Shown: in pieces, positions 8,655 to 15,514 of the stretch | Layout: each line of letters begins with the position of its first letter | Numbering within the stretch: position 1 is the first letter of the stretch | Source: DASUPK01 sp963804595 | GTDB lineage: Bacteria > Actinomycetota > Thermoleophilia > Solirubrobacterales > 70-9 | Length of the DNA: 64,000 bases | Assembly (NCBI GenBank): GCA_963804595.1 | Contig: CAWDQZ010000003.1 | Location: 186,001-250,000 of the forward strand | Reading direction: 5' to 3' | The notes under the pieces: generated by a model | Databases searched by the model: none | Seen by the model: the letters and a program-made list of their open reading frames with translations, nothing else | Told to the model about the DNA's origin: nothing | Translations under genes and position numbers: made by a program

Positions 8655-8687
8655 ATTAAACGGGTTGCGCTGACGCGCGCCCTTGCC
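8655..8687 (+). repeat. Dispersed palindromic repeat, copy A
   Basis: TTAAACGGGTTGCGC, a short hairpin and then GCGCGCCCTTGCCCTA. It matches copies at 15444-15496 (reverse strand), 23352-23392 and 34972-35018, plus a partial copy at 12318-12355. The last bases adjoin the Shine-Dalgarno region of the next gene. Confidence 0.6.
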
Positions 8688-8700
8688 CTACGGAGGACAG

Positions 8701-8967
8701 TTGGAGGAAGAGACCTTTCCCGATATCGGCTCGATGAACGATCAGGAGCTCAAGGAGCTGATCGACAATCTGACCGCTGAGGAGCAGGAGGTTTCCTACC
8801 GCAGGCGGATCCTGCACGGTCAGATCGACATCCTCAGGGCGGAGCTGGTCAACCGCCTGCGGGAGAACCGGCCCGAGGGTGCGACGCTGATCAAGGGAGA
8901 CGACGTTCAGCGCCTCAGCGAGATCCTCGCCGGCCGCTCAGAGCCCCCGACCAAGCCTCCCACCTAG
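8701..8967 (+). CDS. RsiG-like c-di-GMP-responsive anti-sigma factor (single motif)
   Basis: An 88-residue, mostly helical protein. TTG 8701 is chosen because GGAGGA sits just before it; TTG 8683 is upstream of that site. Residues 28-43 read E28-x3-S32-x2-R35-x3-H39-x3-D43. The c-di-GMP-binding motif of Streptomyces RsiG is E-x3-S-x2-R-x3-Q-x3-D, so all positions agree except Gln, which is His here. The C-terminal helix (DVQRLSEILAGR) also resembles RsiG. Streptomyces RsiG has two motifs; the known Rubrobacter form has one and works as a homodimer, as would be needed here. RsiG restrains the sigma factor WhiG. No whiG-like gene is in the window. Family assignment is from memory of the motif. 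Confidence 0.68.
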   Translation: MEEETFPDIGSMNDQELKELIDNLTAEEQEVSYRRRILHGQIDILRAELVNRLRENRPEGATLIKGDDVQRLSEILAGRSEPPTKPPT

Positions 8968-8978
8968 GGGCGTACACG

Positions 8979-9449
8979 GTGGCGATTCACTGCCCCGAGT
9001 GCGGTTTCGTCAACGCGGAGGGGGCCAACTACTGCCAGAAGTGCGGGGCCTACCTCTCTCGTCCAGACGGGAAGGACGAGCCGACGACGATGACCTACAC
9101 GGTCGACGAGTCGGGCGAGATGCACCAGGTGGACATCGACGAGGTGGTGGAGAAGCACGGCGCCGCCCTCGTGATCCGGGCGGGCGGCGGCCGCGCGGGG
9201 GAGAGCTTCACACTCAATGACGACCGGATCTCGATCGGCCGGACCCCCGACGCGGGTGTGTTCCTCGACGACGTCACCGTCTCGCGAAACCACGCTCTCC
9301 TGGTCCGCCGCAAGGACGGCCTCTTCATCGACGACCTCGGCTCCCTCAACGGGACCTACGTGAACCGCCGCCGGATCGAATCGCATCAACTGCAGGATGG
9401 GGACGAGATTCAGATCGGCAAGTACAAGCTGAGCTACCTGGAGAAGTGA
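8979..9449 (+). CDS. FHA-domain protein, GarA/OdhI-like, with an N-terminal zinc ribbon
   Basis: A 156-residue cytoplasmic protein. A C-x2-C / C-x2-C zinc ribbon (CPEC and CQKC, residues 5-24) is followed by a Thr-rich linker, EPTTMTYTVDE, which resembles the phosphorylated N-terminal segment of GarA/OdhI. A complete phosphothreonine-binding FHA domain follows (ISIGRTPD, VSRNHA, LGSLNGTYVN; about 85-150). GarA binds 2-oxoglutarate-metabolising enzymes under control of Ser/Thr kinases such as PknG/PknB. The gene lies just before the FtsR-like MerR gene, as in mycobacteria and corynebacteria, which strengthens the assignment. Its stop overlaps the next GTG. Confidence 0.82.
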   Translation: MAIHCPECGFVNAEGANYCQKCGAYLSRPDGKDEPTTMTYTVDESGEMHQVDIDEVVEKHGAALVIRAGGGRAGESFTLNDDRISIGRTPDAGVFLDDVTVSRNHALLVRRKDGLFIDDLGSLNGTYVNRRRIESHQLQDGDEIQIGKYKLSYLEK

Positions 9450-10231
9450 CGATGGAAGCGTCCACCCCCACACCCTTCGAACGCGACACGCTTGAATCAA
9501 CGGCGGCCACAAAAACCGCCGCCGGACCAACCGACGGCGGTCCCTCGCACCGCAAGGCGCTGACGATCGGGTCGGTCGCGAAGATCCTCAGCCGCGAGTT
9601 CGAGGACATCTCGATCTCGAAGATCCGCTACCTCGAGGACCAGAAGCTGCTCTCCCCGCGGCGAACCCCCGGCGGCTACCGGCTCTACAGCCAGGCCGAC
9701 GTCGAGCGCCTGCGGACGATTCTGCGCATGCAGCGCGACGAATTCCTGCCGCTCCGGGTGATCCGCCAGGAGCTCGCAGCGGGGGCGCGTCAGGAGCGCG
9801 GCGAGGGCGCCTCGCTTCGCCGTGCCGCGAGCCTCGAGGCCGGCAAGGGCTCCCGGCTGACTCTCGACGAGCTCGTCGACGACAGCGGGGTCGGGCCGGA
9901 TCTGATCAAGGATCTCGAGGACTGGCGCCTGATTCTGCCGGTCAAGGTCGACGGGACGAAGGTCTACGACGACACCGACCGCGAGATCGTCAAGGCCTGC
10001 TCGGAGCTCGCCAGGTTCGGCGTCAGCGGCCGGAACCTGAAGGTGCTGCGCACGGCCGCCGATCGTGAGGCGGTTCTGCTCGAGGCGGTCGTCGGACCCG
10101 GTCTGCAGTCCTCCAACCACAACGCTCGCCAGGAGGCGATCGAGAACTTGGAGAGCCTCGCCGCGGCCTGCAGCAACCTCACGCACATGCTGCTCGTCCG
10201 CGACCTGCGGAAGCTGACCGGCGAGGACTGA
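9446..10231 (+). CDS. MerR-family regulator, FtsR-like
   Basis: A 261-residue transcription factor. The N-terminal winged helix-turn-helix is SKIRYLEDQKLLSPRRTPGG, then YRLYSQADVERL (about residues 48-80). The long C-terminal half contains a second MerR-like segment (TLDELVDDSGV... about 135-200), as in FtsR/Rv1828 proteins that control ftsZ in Corynebacterium. GTG 9446 overlaps the FHA stop (GTGA), so translation is probably coupled; ATG 9452 is an in-frame alternative. The garA-ftsR order is conserved across Actinobacteria. No palindromic operator could be assigned. Confidence 0.8.
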   Translation: MTMEASTPTPFERDTLESTAATKTAAGPTDGGPSHRKALTIGSVAKILSREFEDISISKIRYLEDQKLLSPRRTPGGYRLYSQADVERLRTILRMQRDEFLPLRVIRQELAAGARQERGEGASLRRAASLEAGKGSRLTLDELVDDSGVGPDLIKDLEDWRLILPVKVDGTKVYDDTDREIVKACSELARFGVSGRNLKVLRTAADREAVLLEAVVGPGLQSSNHNARQEAIENLESLAAACSNLTHMLLVRDLRKLTGED

Positions 10232-10238
10232 GAATCTC

Positions 10239-10697
10239 TTGGCCCGCGTCGTGCGGAGGCGCCGTATCGCCGCGCCCGCTAGCGCGCTCTGGGATGTGAT
10301 CACCGACCCGTACCACCTGCCGCGTTGGTGGCCGAACACCGAGCGCGTCGAGAACGTCAGCGAGGGCGAGCCGACCGAACGGAGCTGGACGCAGGTACTG
10401 GGGACGCGCGGCGGTCGCGGCGTGCGGGCAGACTTCCGCTGTATCGATTCGAGCGACGGCGAGCGCTACGTCTTCGAGCAGGCCGTCGAGGGCACCCCGT
10501 TCGAGCGCTTCGTGCGCCGGGCGCGCACCGAGATCGAGCTGGAACCGCAGAACGGCGACACCAAGGTGACGATGGCACTCGACCGCCAGCTCAAGGGCCT
10601 CTCGCGGCTCGGCTCGCCGATGATGCGCCGCGCCATCGGACGGACGCTGAACGAGGCCCTCGACGGCCTCGAGACGGTCGCCACCGGGGAGGGCTAG
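10239..10697 (+). CDS. SRPBCC (START/polyketide-cyclase-like) protein
   Basis: A 152-residue small ligand-binding helix-grip protein. The opening pattern (RRRRIAAPASALWDVITDPYHLPRWWPN) is the classic first strand and helix of SRPBCC proteins, and the long C-terminal helix (about 120-150) closes the cavity. It likely binds a hydrophobic molecule; no catalytic residues can be assigned. TTG 10239 is used as the start, 7 bases after the MerR gene; GTG 10251 is possible. It is downstream in the pgsA-ftsR run and just upstream of the ether-lipid-type oxidase, so a lipid ligand is conceivable but unproven. Confidence 0.75.
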   Translation: MARVVRRRRIAAPASALWDVITDPYHLPRWWPNTERVENVSEGEPTERSWTQVLGTRGGRGVRADFRCIDSSDGERYVFEQAVEGTPFERFVRRARTEIELEPQNGDTKVTMALDRQLKGLSRLGSPMMRRAIGRTLNEALDGLETVATGEG

Positions 10698-10713
10698 CGC
10701 CCTGACCGCGGGG

Positions 10714-12312
10714 ATGAAGTGGTGGGGCTGGGGGGACCCCGAGCGCCGGATCGAGCTGCCGGCCACGGCGGTGTCGGCCTTGCGCGAGGAGCTCGACGTC
10801 GGCCCTGACGATGGCAGCGAACCGGTGGGGATCGACCAGGTCGCGCTGCCCGAGGCGCGGTCCATTCCCGAAGCGGTGGTGGTCGCGGGGGGCGAGGTCC
10901 TCGATGGCGACGACGACCGGATCAGGCATGCCGCGGGCCGCAGCTATCCCGATCTCGTCCGCCTCCGCACCGGCCGCCTCGAGAACGCTCCCGACGCCGT
11001 GCTGCGGCCGGCGGACGCCGAGGGTGTGGCCGCTTTGCTCGATGCCTGCGCCGGGGCTGAGGTGGCGGTCGTCCCGTTCGGCGGCGGTACGAGCGTCGTG
11101 GGTGGGGTGGAGGCGCTTGCGGACGGACACTCGGCGGTCGTCTCCCTCGAGCTCTCGCGGCTGCGCTCGGTCGAGCTCGACTCGACGTCTCTGACGGCGC
11201 GCCTGGGTCCCGGGCTGACCGGGCCGGAGGCCGAGGCGGCCCTCGGCGCGCTGGGCGCCACCCTCGGCCACTTTCCGCAGTCGTTCGAAGAGGCGACGAT
11301 CGGCGGTTTCGCCGCGACGCGTTCGGCGGGCCAGGCATCGAGCGGGTACGGCCGCTTCGACGAGATGGTGACCGCCCTCGAGCTGGCCGCCCCGGCTGGC
11401 CGGCTGCGAACGCTCCAGATTCCGCACACCGCCGCCGGGCCGTCGCTGCGTGAGCTGGTCCTGGGCTCGGAGGGGATTCTGGGCGTGATCACCGATGTCA
11501 CCTGCCGCGTTCGCCCCGCGCCACCGACACGCCTCTACGAGGGGTGGATCACCGAAGACTTCCAGGCCGGCCGGGAGATCGTCCGGGACCTCGCGCAGCG
11601 CCACGAGGCGCCCGACGTGCTGCGGCTCTCCGACGAGGACGAGACCCGCGTCTCCCTCGAGCTCGCCGGCACCGAGGGGTTCCGGAAGCGCGCCCTCGAC
11701 AGCTACCTATCGCTCCGCCGCCGCCGCGGTGGCTGTCTGATGATCTGCGGCTGGGAGGGGGAACGGGAGACGGTCAGCCGCAGACGAAGCCTCGCGGGGA
11801 CCAGGCTGCGACTGGGGGGAGCAGTTCCGCTCGGCCGTTCGGCCGGGGACTCCTGGTTCCGGAACCGTTATGGCGGCCCCTACCTCCGTGACGAGCTGAT
11901 GAATCTCGGCGTGCTCGTCGAGACGCTCGAGACGGCCCACACATGGAGCCGGCTCGGCGATCTCTATCGAGCGGTCGGCAATGCGCTCCGCGACGCACTC
12001 GGCGAGCGCTCGATCGTGATGTGCCACGTGTCCCACGCCTATGCCGACGGGGCCTCGCTCTATTTCACCTTCCTGGCGCGCGCCCATCCAGGCGAAGAGC
12101 TGGATCAATGGCGGGCCGCCAAGTCCGCCGCCTGCGAGGCGATCGTCGACACGGAGGGGACGATCACCCACCACCACGCCGTCGGCCGCGACCACGCCCC
12201 CTACATGCGCGCCGAGGTCGGCGAGGTCGGCCTGGAGGCGCTCCGCGCCGTCAAGGAGCGCCTCGACCCGGCCGGGATCATGAATCCCGGGAAGCTGCTG
12301 CCCAACACCTGA
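10714..12312 (+). CDS. FAD-binding oxidase of the alkyldihydroxyacetonephosphate synthase type
   Basis: A 532-residue flavoprotein of the PCMH/FAD-oxidase-4 family. MKWWGWGDP at the start is characteristic of alkylglycerone-phosphate synthase homologues. The FAD-binding loop is VVPFGGGTSVVGGVE (about 120-134), and the C-terminal ends with THHHAVGRDH (about 487-496), matching the His triplet needed by the mammalian enzyme, with a Tyr-containing SHAYADGASLYF before it. The eukaryotic enzyme replaces an acyl chain with a fatty alcohol to make ether lipid. Related actinobacterial proteins could also act on other 2-hydroxy acids. The gene begins 17 bases after the SRPBCC gene. Confidence 0.82.
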   Translation: MKWWGWGDPERRIELPATAVSALREELDVGPDDGSEPVGIDQVALPEARSIPEAVVVAGGEVLDGDDDRIRHAAGRSYPDLVRLRTGRLENAPDAVLRPADAEGVAALLDACAGAEVAVVPFGGGTSVVGGVEALADGHSAVVSLELSRLRSVELDSTSLTARLGPGLTGPEAEAALGALGATLGHFPQSFEEATIGGFAATRSAGQASSGYGRFDEMVTALELAAPAGRLRTLQIPHTAAGPSLRELVLGSEGILGVITDVTCRVRPAPPTRLYEGWITEDFQAGREIVRDLAQRHEAPDVLRLSDEDETRVSLELAGTEGFRKRALDSYLSLRRRRGGCLMICGWEGERETVSRRRSLAGTRLRLGGAVPLGRSAGDSWFRNRYGGPYLRDELMNLGVLVETLETAHTWSRLGDLYRAVGNALRDALGERSIVMCHVSHAYADGASLYFTFLARAHPGEELDQWRAAKSAACEAIVDTEGTITHHHAVGRDHAPYMRAEVGEVGLEALRAVKERLDPAGIMNPGKLLPNT

Positions 12313-12317
12313 CGGAT

Positions 12318-12355
12318 CGCTTCTCGGCTACGCCTCGGAGCACCCTCGCACTAAA
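12318..12355 (+). repeat. Dispersed palindromic repeat, partial copy B
   Basis: CTCGGCTACGCCTCGGAG then CACCCTCGCACTAAA, between two convergent genes and reaching the stop codon of the minus-strand gene. The 3' half is nearly identical to the copy at 34972-35018; the conserved AAACGGGT 5' half is missing. Confidence 0.5.
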
Positions 12356-13118
12356 GAGGTCCGCGCAGGACGCTCGTGCCCACCCGCTGCGGGAGCGTCC
12401 CGGCCTCTCCCGCCTGCTTCACGGCATTGGCCGCCGTGCTCTGGCGGGTGAGAGTGAGATCGGCGGTGTCGAAACTGGGCAGGAGGCTCGCCGCGGCGGT
12501 TGGGATCGGAGTTCGGCCGGTGATCCGCCCGTCCGAGCCGACGGCCTGGAACGCGACCGGCAGGCTGCGCCCGCCGGAGCCGACGAACCAGAGCACATAG
12601 GTCTGACCCTTGCCGGTGGGCTGGAGTCCGCGAATGGCGAGATCCACAACCGGCTGGTCGGCGACTCTGATGATCGTGAGGCCGCCGCTCGCCTGCGATC
12701 CGCCCACCGGGGTGAGCCTCACGGGGACCGCCTCCTCGTGGGTTCCGCCCGTCGTCGATGTGCCCTCGCCGCCGCCCCCGCCGCCTCCGATGCCAACGAC
12801 CAGGAGCACGACGAGCAGCACCAGCGCGGCTCCGCCCAGGATGAGCCAGAGCAGCAGGCGTCGGCGGCCCGGACCCGCGGGCGCCTCCACGGTCGGTCCC
12901 GGGGCAGGCCCCGGCCCGCCGTCGAGGACGGCGAGACGCTCCTCGACGGCCTCCGGCGGGAGCTCCGGATAGTCCTGGGGCTCGAGCGCGCCCGCGGCGT
13001 CGTGCGCCCTCCCGCGCACGTCGTCGGCACTCGTCCCGAGCACTTCGGCCACCCGGCCATAGGTCTCCCCGCCGAGCAGCAGCCTGAGCAGGGCGCGCTG
13101 GTCCTCGCTCAGGGCCAT
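12351..13118 (-). CDS. Membrane protein: sigma-region-4-like head, one TM helix, RskA-like exterior (paralogue 2)
   Basis: A 255-residue protein in three parts. Residues 1-50 (LSEDQRALLRLLLGGETYGR, then VAEVLG and VRGRAHDAA) look like the helix-turn-helix of sigma-70 region 4. One transmembrane helix follows at about 96-116 (LLLWLILGGAALVLLVVLLV), then a Gly-rich spacer. The exterior part (about 140-240, with YVLWFVGSGGRSLPVAFQAV) resembles the extracytoplasmic domain of anti-sigma-K factors. It lacks the zinc-binding HxxxCxxC anti-sigma motif. It lies 16 bases downstream of its paralogue, in one transcription unit. Function unknown; a DNA- or RNA-polymerase-contacting head on a membrane sensor is inferred. 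Confidence 0.65.
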   Translation of the reverse strand: MALSEDQRALLRLLLGGETYGRVAEVLGTSADDVRGRAHDAAGALEPQDYPELPPEAVEERLAVLDGGPGPAPGPTVEAPAGPGRRRLLLWLILGGAALVLLVVLLVVGIGGGGGGGEGTSTTGGTHEEAVPVRLTPVGGSQASGGLTIIRVADQPVVDLAIRGLQPTGKGQTYVLWFVGSGGRSLPVAFQAVGSDGRITGRTPIPTAAASLLPSFDTADLTLTRQSTAANAVKQAGEAGTLPQRVGTSVLRGPL

Positions 13119-13134
13119 TGTGCGGGTGCTCGGC

Positions 13135-14283
13135 TCAGCCCTTCTTGCCGGCGCCCTGATTGGTCTGCGCCTGGCTCTGCGCCTGCTGGAGGAGCTGGTC
13201 GAGTCCGAGCTCGGAGATGTTGCCCTGCAGCATCGGCTGGCCGACGAACTGGATGACGCCGGTCGCCTTCTTCCCCTGCTGCTGCAGAGACTGCTGGATC
13301 TGCTGAGCCTCGGTGGACGACACCTTGGAGATCCGGATCGAGTCGAAGGCAGGCAGGAGAAGCACCTGCTGCGCGATCAGGGGGACGCCGCCGGTGAGGT
13401 TGCCGCTCGAGTCGACCGTCTCCTGGCCGAGGGGCAACGACTGGGTGTCCGACTTGTAGAGCCACATCAGGTAGCGCTCGCCACCGGCGCTCGGCGGCAG
13501 GTGAACGGCGTTCGCCTGCAGCGCGAAGGTCGGGGCCGTCTGGCTCTTGCTGTTGGAGGCCTGCTGCGTCGCCCCAAGGGTGATCTGTCCGCTCGGAGGG
13601 CAGTCCTCGTCGGCTGCGCTCCCGGTGGCGACGAGCTTGATCGTCGGTACGCCCGCCTGCTGCGCGGCCGTGGTGTCGACACCCTTGCAGTCGTTGCTGC
13701 TGCTGTTGCTGCCGCCACCGCTCGTGGCGACGACGATCACCACGACGACCAGCGCCAGGGCGGCCACGATTCCAACGAGGAACTGCGTCCGGCGCTTGCC
13801 GCCCGAGCCGCCGAGTCCGCTGAAGAACGCCGCGACGCGCGAGGCGAAGCCGGGGCCCTTCGGCGGCGTCTGGGCGGGCGGCGCCGCTGTCGGCGGGGGA
13901 GCTTGTTGCGCGGCTGCGAGCTGGGCTGGGGGGGTCGCCGCTCTGCGGCCACCACGCGGCTCGGGGATCTCGGGGAGATCGGCCCTCGGGGCGAGCAGTC
14001 GCAGGTTCTGGACGAGTCGCTGAGAGAGCGCGTTCGCCTCGGGATCGCTCTGCAGGTGGCGTACGGCGTCCGCCCGGCCGATGGGGTCGGCCTGGCCGAG
14101 GAGGTAGTCGCTCAGCCCGACCTCGGCGTCCGGATCCGCGCCGCCGATCTCCTGCAGGGCGGAACGCGCCCGTGAGCGAACCTCGTCGGCGCCCACGCCC
14201 AGCAGCGAGCCGATGTCGTCATAGCTCTGCCCGCCCTCGAGCAGGAGCTGGAGCAGCGTGCGCTGTTCGTCGCTGAGCGCCAC
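13135..14283 (-). CDS. Membrane protein: sigma-region-4-like head, one TM helix, RskA-like exterior (paralogue 1)
   Basis: A 382-residue protein related to the gene that follows it. It starts at GTG 14283 (ALSDEQRTLLQLLLEGGQSY, then IGSLLGVGADEVRSRAR): a sigma-region-4-like helix-turn-helix. A longer cytoplasmic linker follows (Pro/Ala-rich, about 110-165), then a transmembrane helix (about 185-205) and an extracellular domain with YLMWLYKSDTQSLPLGQE and a Gln-rich end. The open frame continues upstream through other genes but has no coding character there. TACGCT at -15 to -10 is a plausible -10 element. The exterior pattern matches RskA-like domains. No sigma factor gene is next to it. Confidence 0.65.
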   Translation of the reverse strand: MALSDEQRTLLQLLLEGGQSYDDIGSLLGVGADEVRSRARSALQEIGGADPDAEVGLSDYLLGQADPIGRADAVRHLQSDPEANALSQRLVQNLRLLAPRADLPEIPEPRGGRRAATPPAQLAAAQQAPPPTAAPPAQTPPKGPGFASRVAAFFSGLGGSGGKRRTQFLVGIVAALALVVVVIVVATSGGGSNSSSNDCKGVDTTAAQQAGVPTIKLVATGSAADEDCPPSGQITLGATQQASNSKSQTAPTFALQANAVHLPPSAGGERYLMWLYKSDTQSLPLGQETVDSSGNLTGGVPLIAQQVLLLPAFDSIRISKVSSTEAQQIQQSLQQQGKKATGVIQFVGQPMLQGNISELGLDQLLQQAQSQAQTNQGAGKKG

Positions 14284-14292
14284 GGGCGTGGA

Positions 14293-14298
14293 AGCGTA
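14293..14298 (-). promoter_or_regulatory. Possible -10 element (TACGCT) for the 14283 gene
   Basis: TACGCT at -15 to -10 from GTG 14283, implying a leader of only about 3 bases. No Shine-Dalgarno sequence is visible. Confidence 0.4.
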
Positions 14299-14327
14299 GG
14301 GCAGCGCGGGGTTGGTTGATGCAGCTC

Positions 14328-14936
14328 TTAGCCGACCCTTAAACCGGGCTCCACCCGCCTCGCCAGGCGCGGATAGAAGGTGAGGAGGCCGTCTCCGTCG
14401 AGTTCGAGATCCGCCGTGAAGTCGCCGTCCCGGCTGATGTAGCGGACGACCGAGCCGCTCTCCGTCGCCCGCAGGTGCTCGTAGCGCTGCGGCGACGCCT
14501 CGACGCGCAGGGTCGGAGTCGTCACGAACGCCATCAGGAAGTCCCCGGAGCCCCCGCTCTGAAAATCGTGGCGAAGGATCGGCATGGTGTTGGTCAGCGG
14601 CGAGTTCTCGATGTCGATGTCGAGCGCCTCCGAGAGGTCCGGAAGGGAGCCGTTCCATGCGCCCCCCGGAACCTCCCCCTCGTCTTCCGCCTTCCCGTCC
14701 CAGTTGCCGGATCCGTCGTGGCGCAGCAGCAGATGCCGCCGCCAGTCCTCGGTGGTCGCGGTGAGCTCGAGTTCGCGCGTGACGAACCCCGGCGCTTGGA
14801 GCCGGTAGTCCACCCGAAAGGGAATCGGATCCCCACCGAGCTGAGTCCCGCTTGCGCTCAGCCCGCCATCGCTGAGATCGACGGCCGCCGACTCCGCCAG
14901 CCATTCCTCGACGCCGGTCCAGAGGAGGAATCGCAT
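14328..14936 (-). CDS. Putative glycolipid-binding domain protein
   Basis: A 202-residue cytoplasmic protein of the Glycolipid_bind (former DUF1089) family, known from Pseudomonas PA1994. Supporting blocks are LPDLSEALDIDIENSPLTNT near residue 110 and the preceding WRRHLLLRHDGSGNWDG. The family forms a ten-stranded barrel related to LolA/LppX-type lipid carriers, but a biological ligand is not established. ATG 14936 is only 11 bases from the divergent thioesterase start. TAGTGT at -12 to -7 suggests a leaderless message. Confidence 0.8.
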   Translation of the reverse strand: MRFLLWTGVEEWLAESAAVDLSDGGLSASGTQLGGDPIPFRVDYRLQAPGFVTRELELTATTEDWRRHLLLRHDGSGNWDGKAEDEGEVPGGAWNGSLPDLSEALDIDIENSPLTNTMPILRHDFQSGGSGDFLMAFVTTPTLRVEASPQRYEHLRATESGSVVRYISRDGDFTADLELDGDGLLTFYPRLARRVEPGLRVG

Positions 14937-14942
14937 GGCCGC

Positions 14943-14948
14943 ACACTA
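14943..14948 (-). promoter_or_regulatory. Probable -10 element (TAGTGT) for the 14936 gene
   Basis: TAGTGT (minus strand) at -12 to -7 from ATG 14936. It touches the first base of the divergent ATG at 14948. Confidence 0.5.
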
Positions 14949-15355
14949 TGGTGCCGCGCATGGGCCAGCCCGCGACCGTGCCATCCGGGTTCGCCGAGGA
15001 GATCGGGGTCGAGTGGCTCGACCTGGCTCCGGACGGCGCCAGCGCGCGAATCGCGATCGAGCCGCGCCACCTCCAGCCCTCCGGGATCGTCCACGGAGGG
15101 GTCTTCGCCTCGCTGGCGGAGAGCCTCACCTCCGCCGCGACCTACGACGCCGTCCGGGAGGAGGGAATGGTCGCCATGGGGCAGGCGAACGACACGTCGT
15201 TCCTGCGCCCGATCTCCGGCGGCCATGCGACTGCTTCGGCCAAGCCGCGCCACCGGGGCCGCACCACCTGGATCTGGGACGTCGAGATCGCCGACGACGA
15301 AGGCCGCGTCTGCGCCCTCTCCCGTGTGACCATCGCCGTCAGACCCCGCCCGTAA
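14948..15355 (+). CDS. PaaI-type hotdog thioesterase
   Basis: A 135-residue hotdog-fold protein. HLQPSGIVHGGVFASLAESL (about 39-58) is the PaaI signature, with the HGG turn and a Glu in the central helix expected to attack an acyl- or aryl-CoA. It acts as a homotetramer in known cases. Two in-frame ATGs exist (14948 and 14960); the second would remove MVPR and leave a little more room for a promoter. It is divergent from the glycolipid-binding gene. The substrate cannot be predicted. Confidence 0.85.
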   Translation: MVPRMGQPATVPSGFAEEIGVEWLDLAPDGASARIAIEPRHLQPSGIVHGGVFASLAESLTSAATYDAVREEGMVAMGQANDTSFLRPISGGHATASAKPRHRGRTTWIWDVEIADDEGRVCALSRVTIAVRPRP

Positions 15356-15514
15356 ATGTCCTCGGCGTTCAGTCCGTCCACGGCGGGTAGACGGCTTCGC
15401 CATCAGATCGCGGCCACTAGCGGCCGCCCCACGTAACCGCTCGGGGCTTCGCCCCTAATGCGAGGGCGCGCGACAGCGCGACCCGTTTGGTGAAGCGGAG
15501 CGGCCTGGTGGCCG
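15356..15514. repeat. Cluster of hairpin repeats between thioesterase and nadE
   Basis: A 159-base gap made almost wholly of inverted repeats. 15386-15420 (GGCTTCGCCA, GATCGCG, then GGCCACTAGCGGCC) resembles 36424-36462. On the reverse strand 15444-15496 reads AAACGGGTCGCGC, a loop and then GCGCGCCCTCGCATTA, a full copy of the dispersed palindromic repeat. GGGGCTTCGCCCC and GCGGCC hairpins complete it. It lies between convergent genes and may help terminate both. Confidence 0.6.

Noticed and set aside
13135..15129. A 664-residue minus-strand protein
   Set aside because: Its first about 280 codons overlap the glycolipid-binding and thioesterase genes and lack coding character; the real gene starts at GTG 14283.
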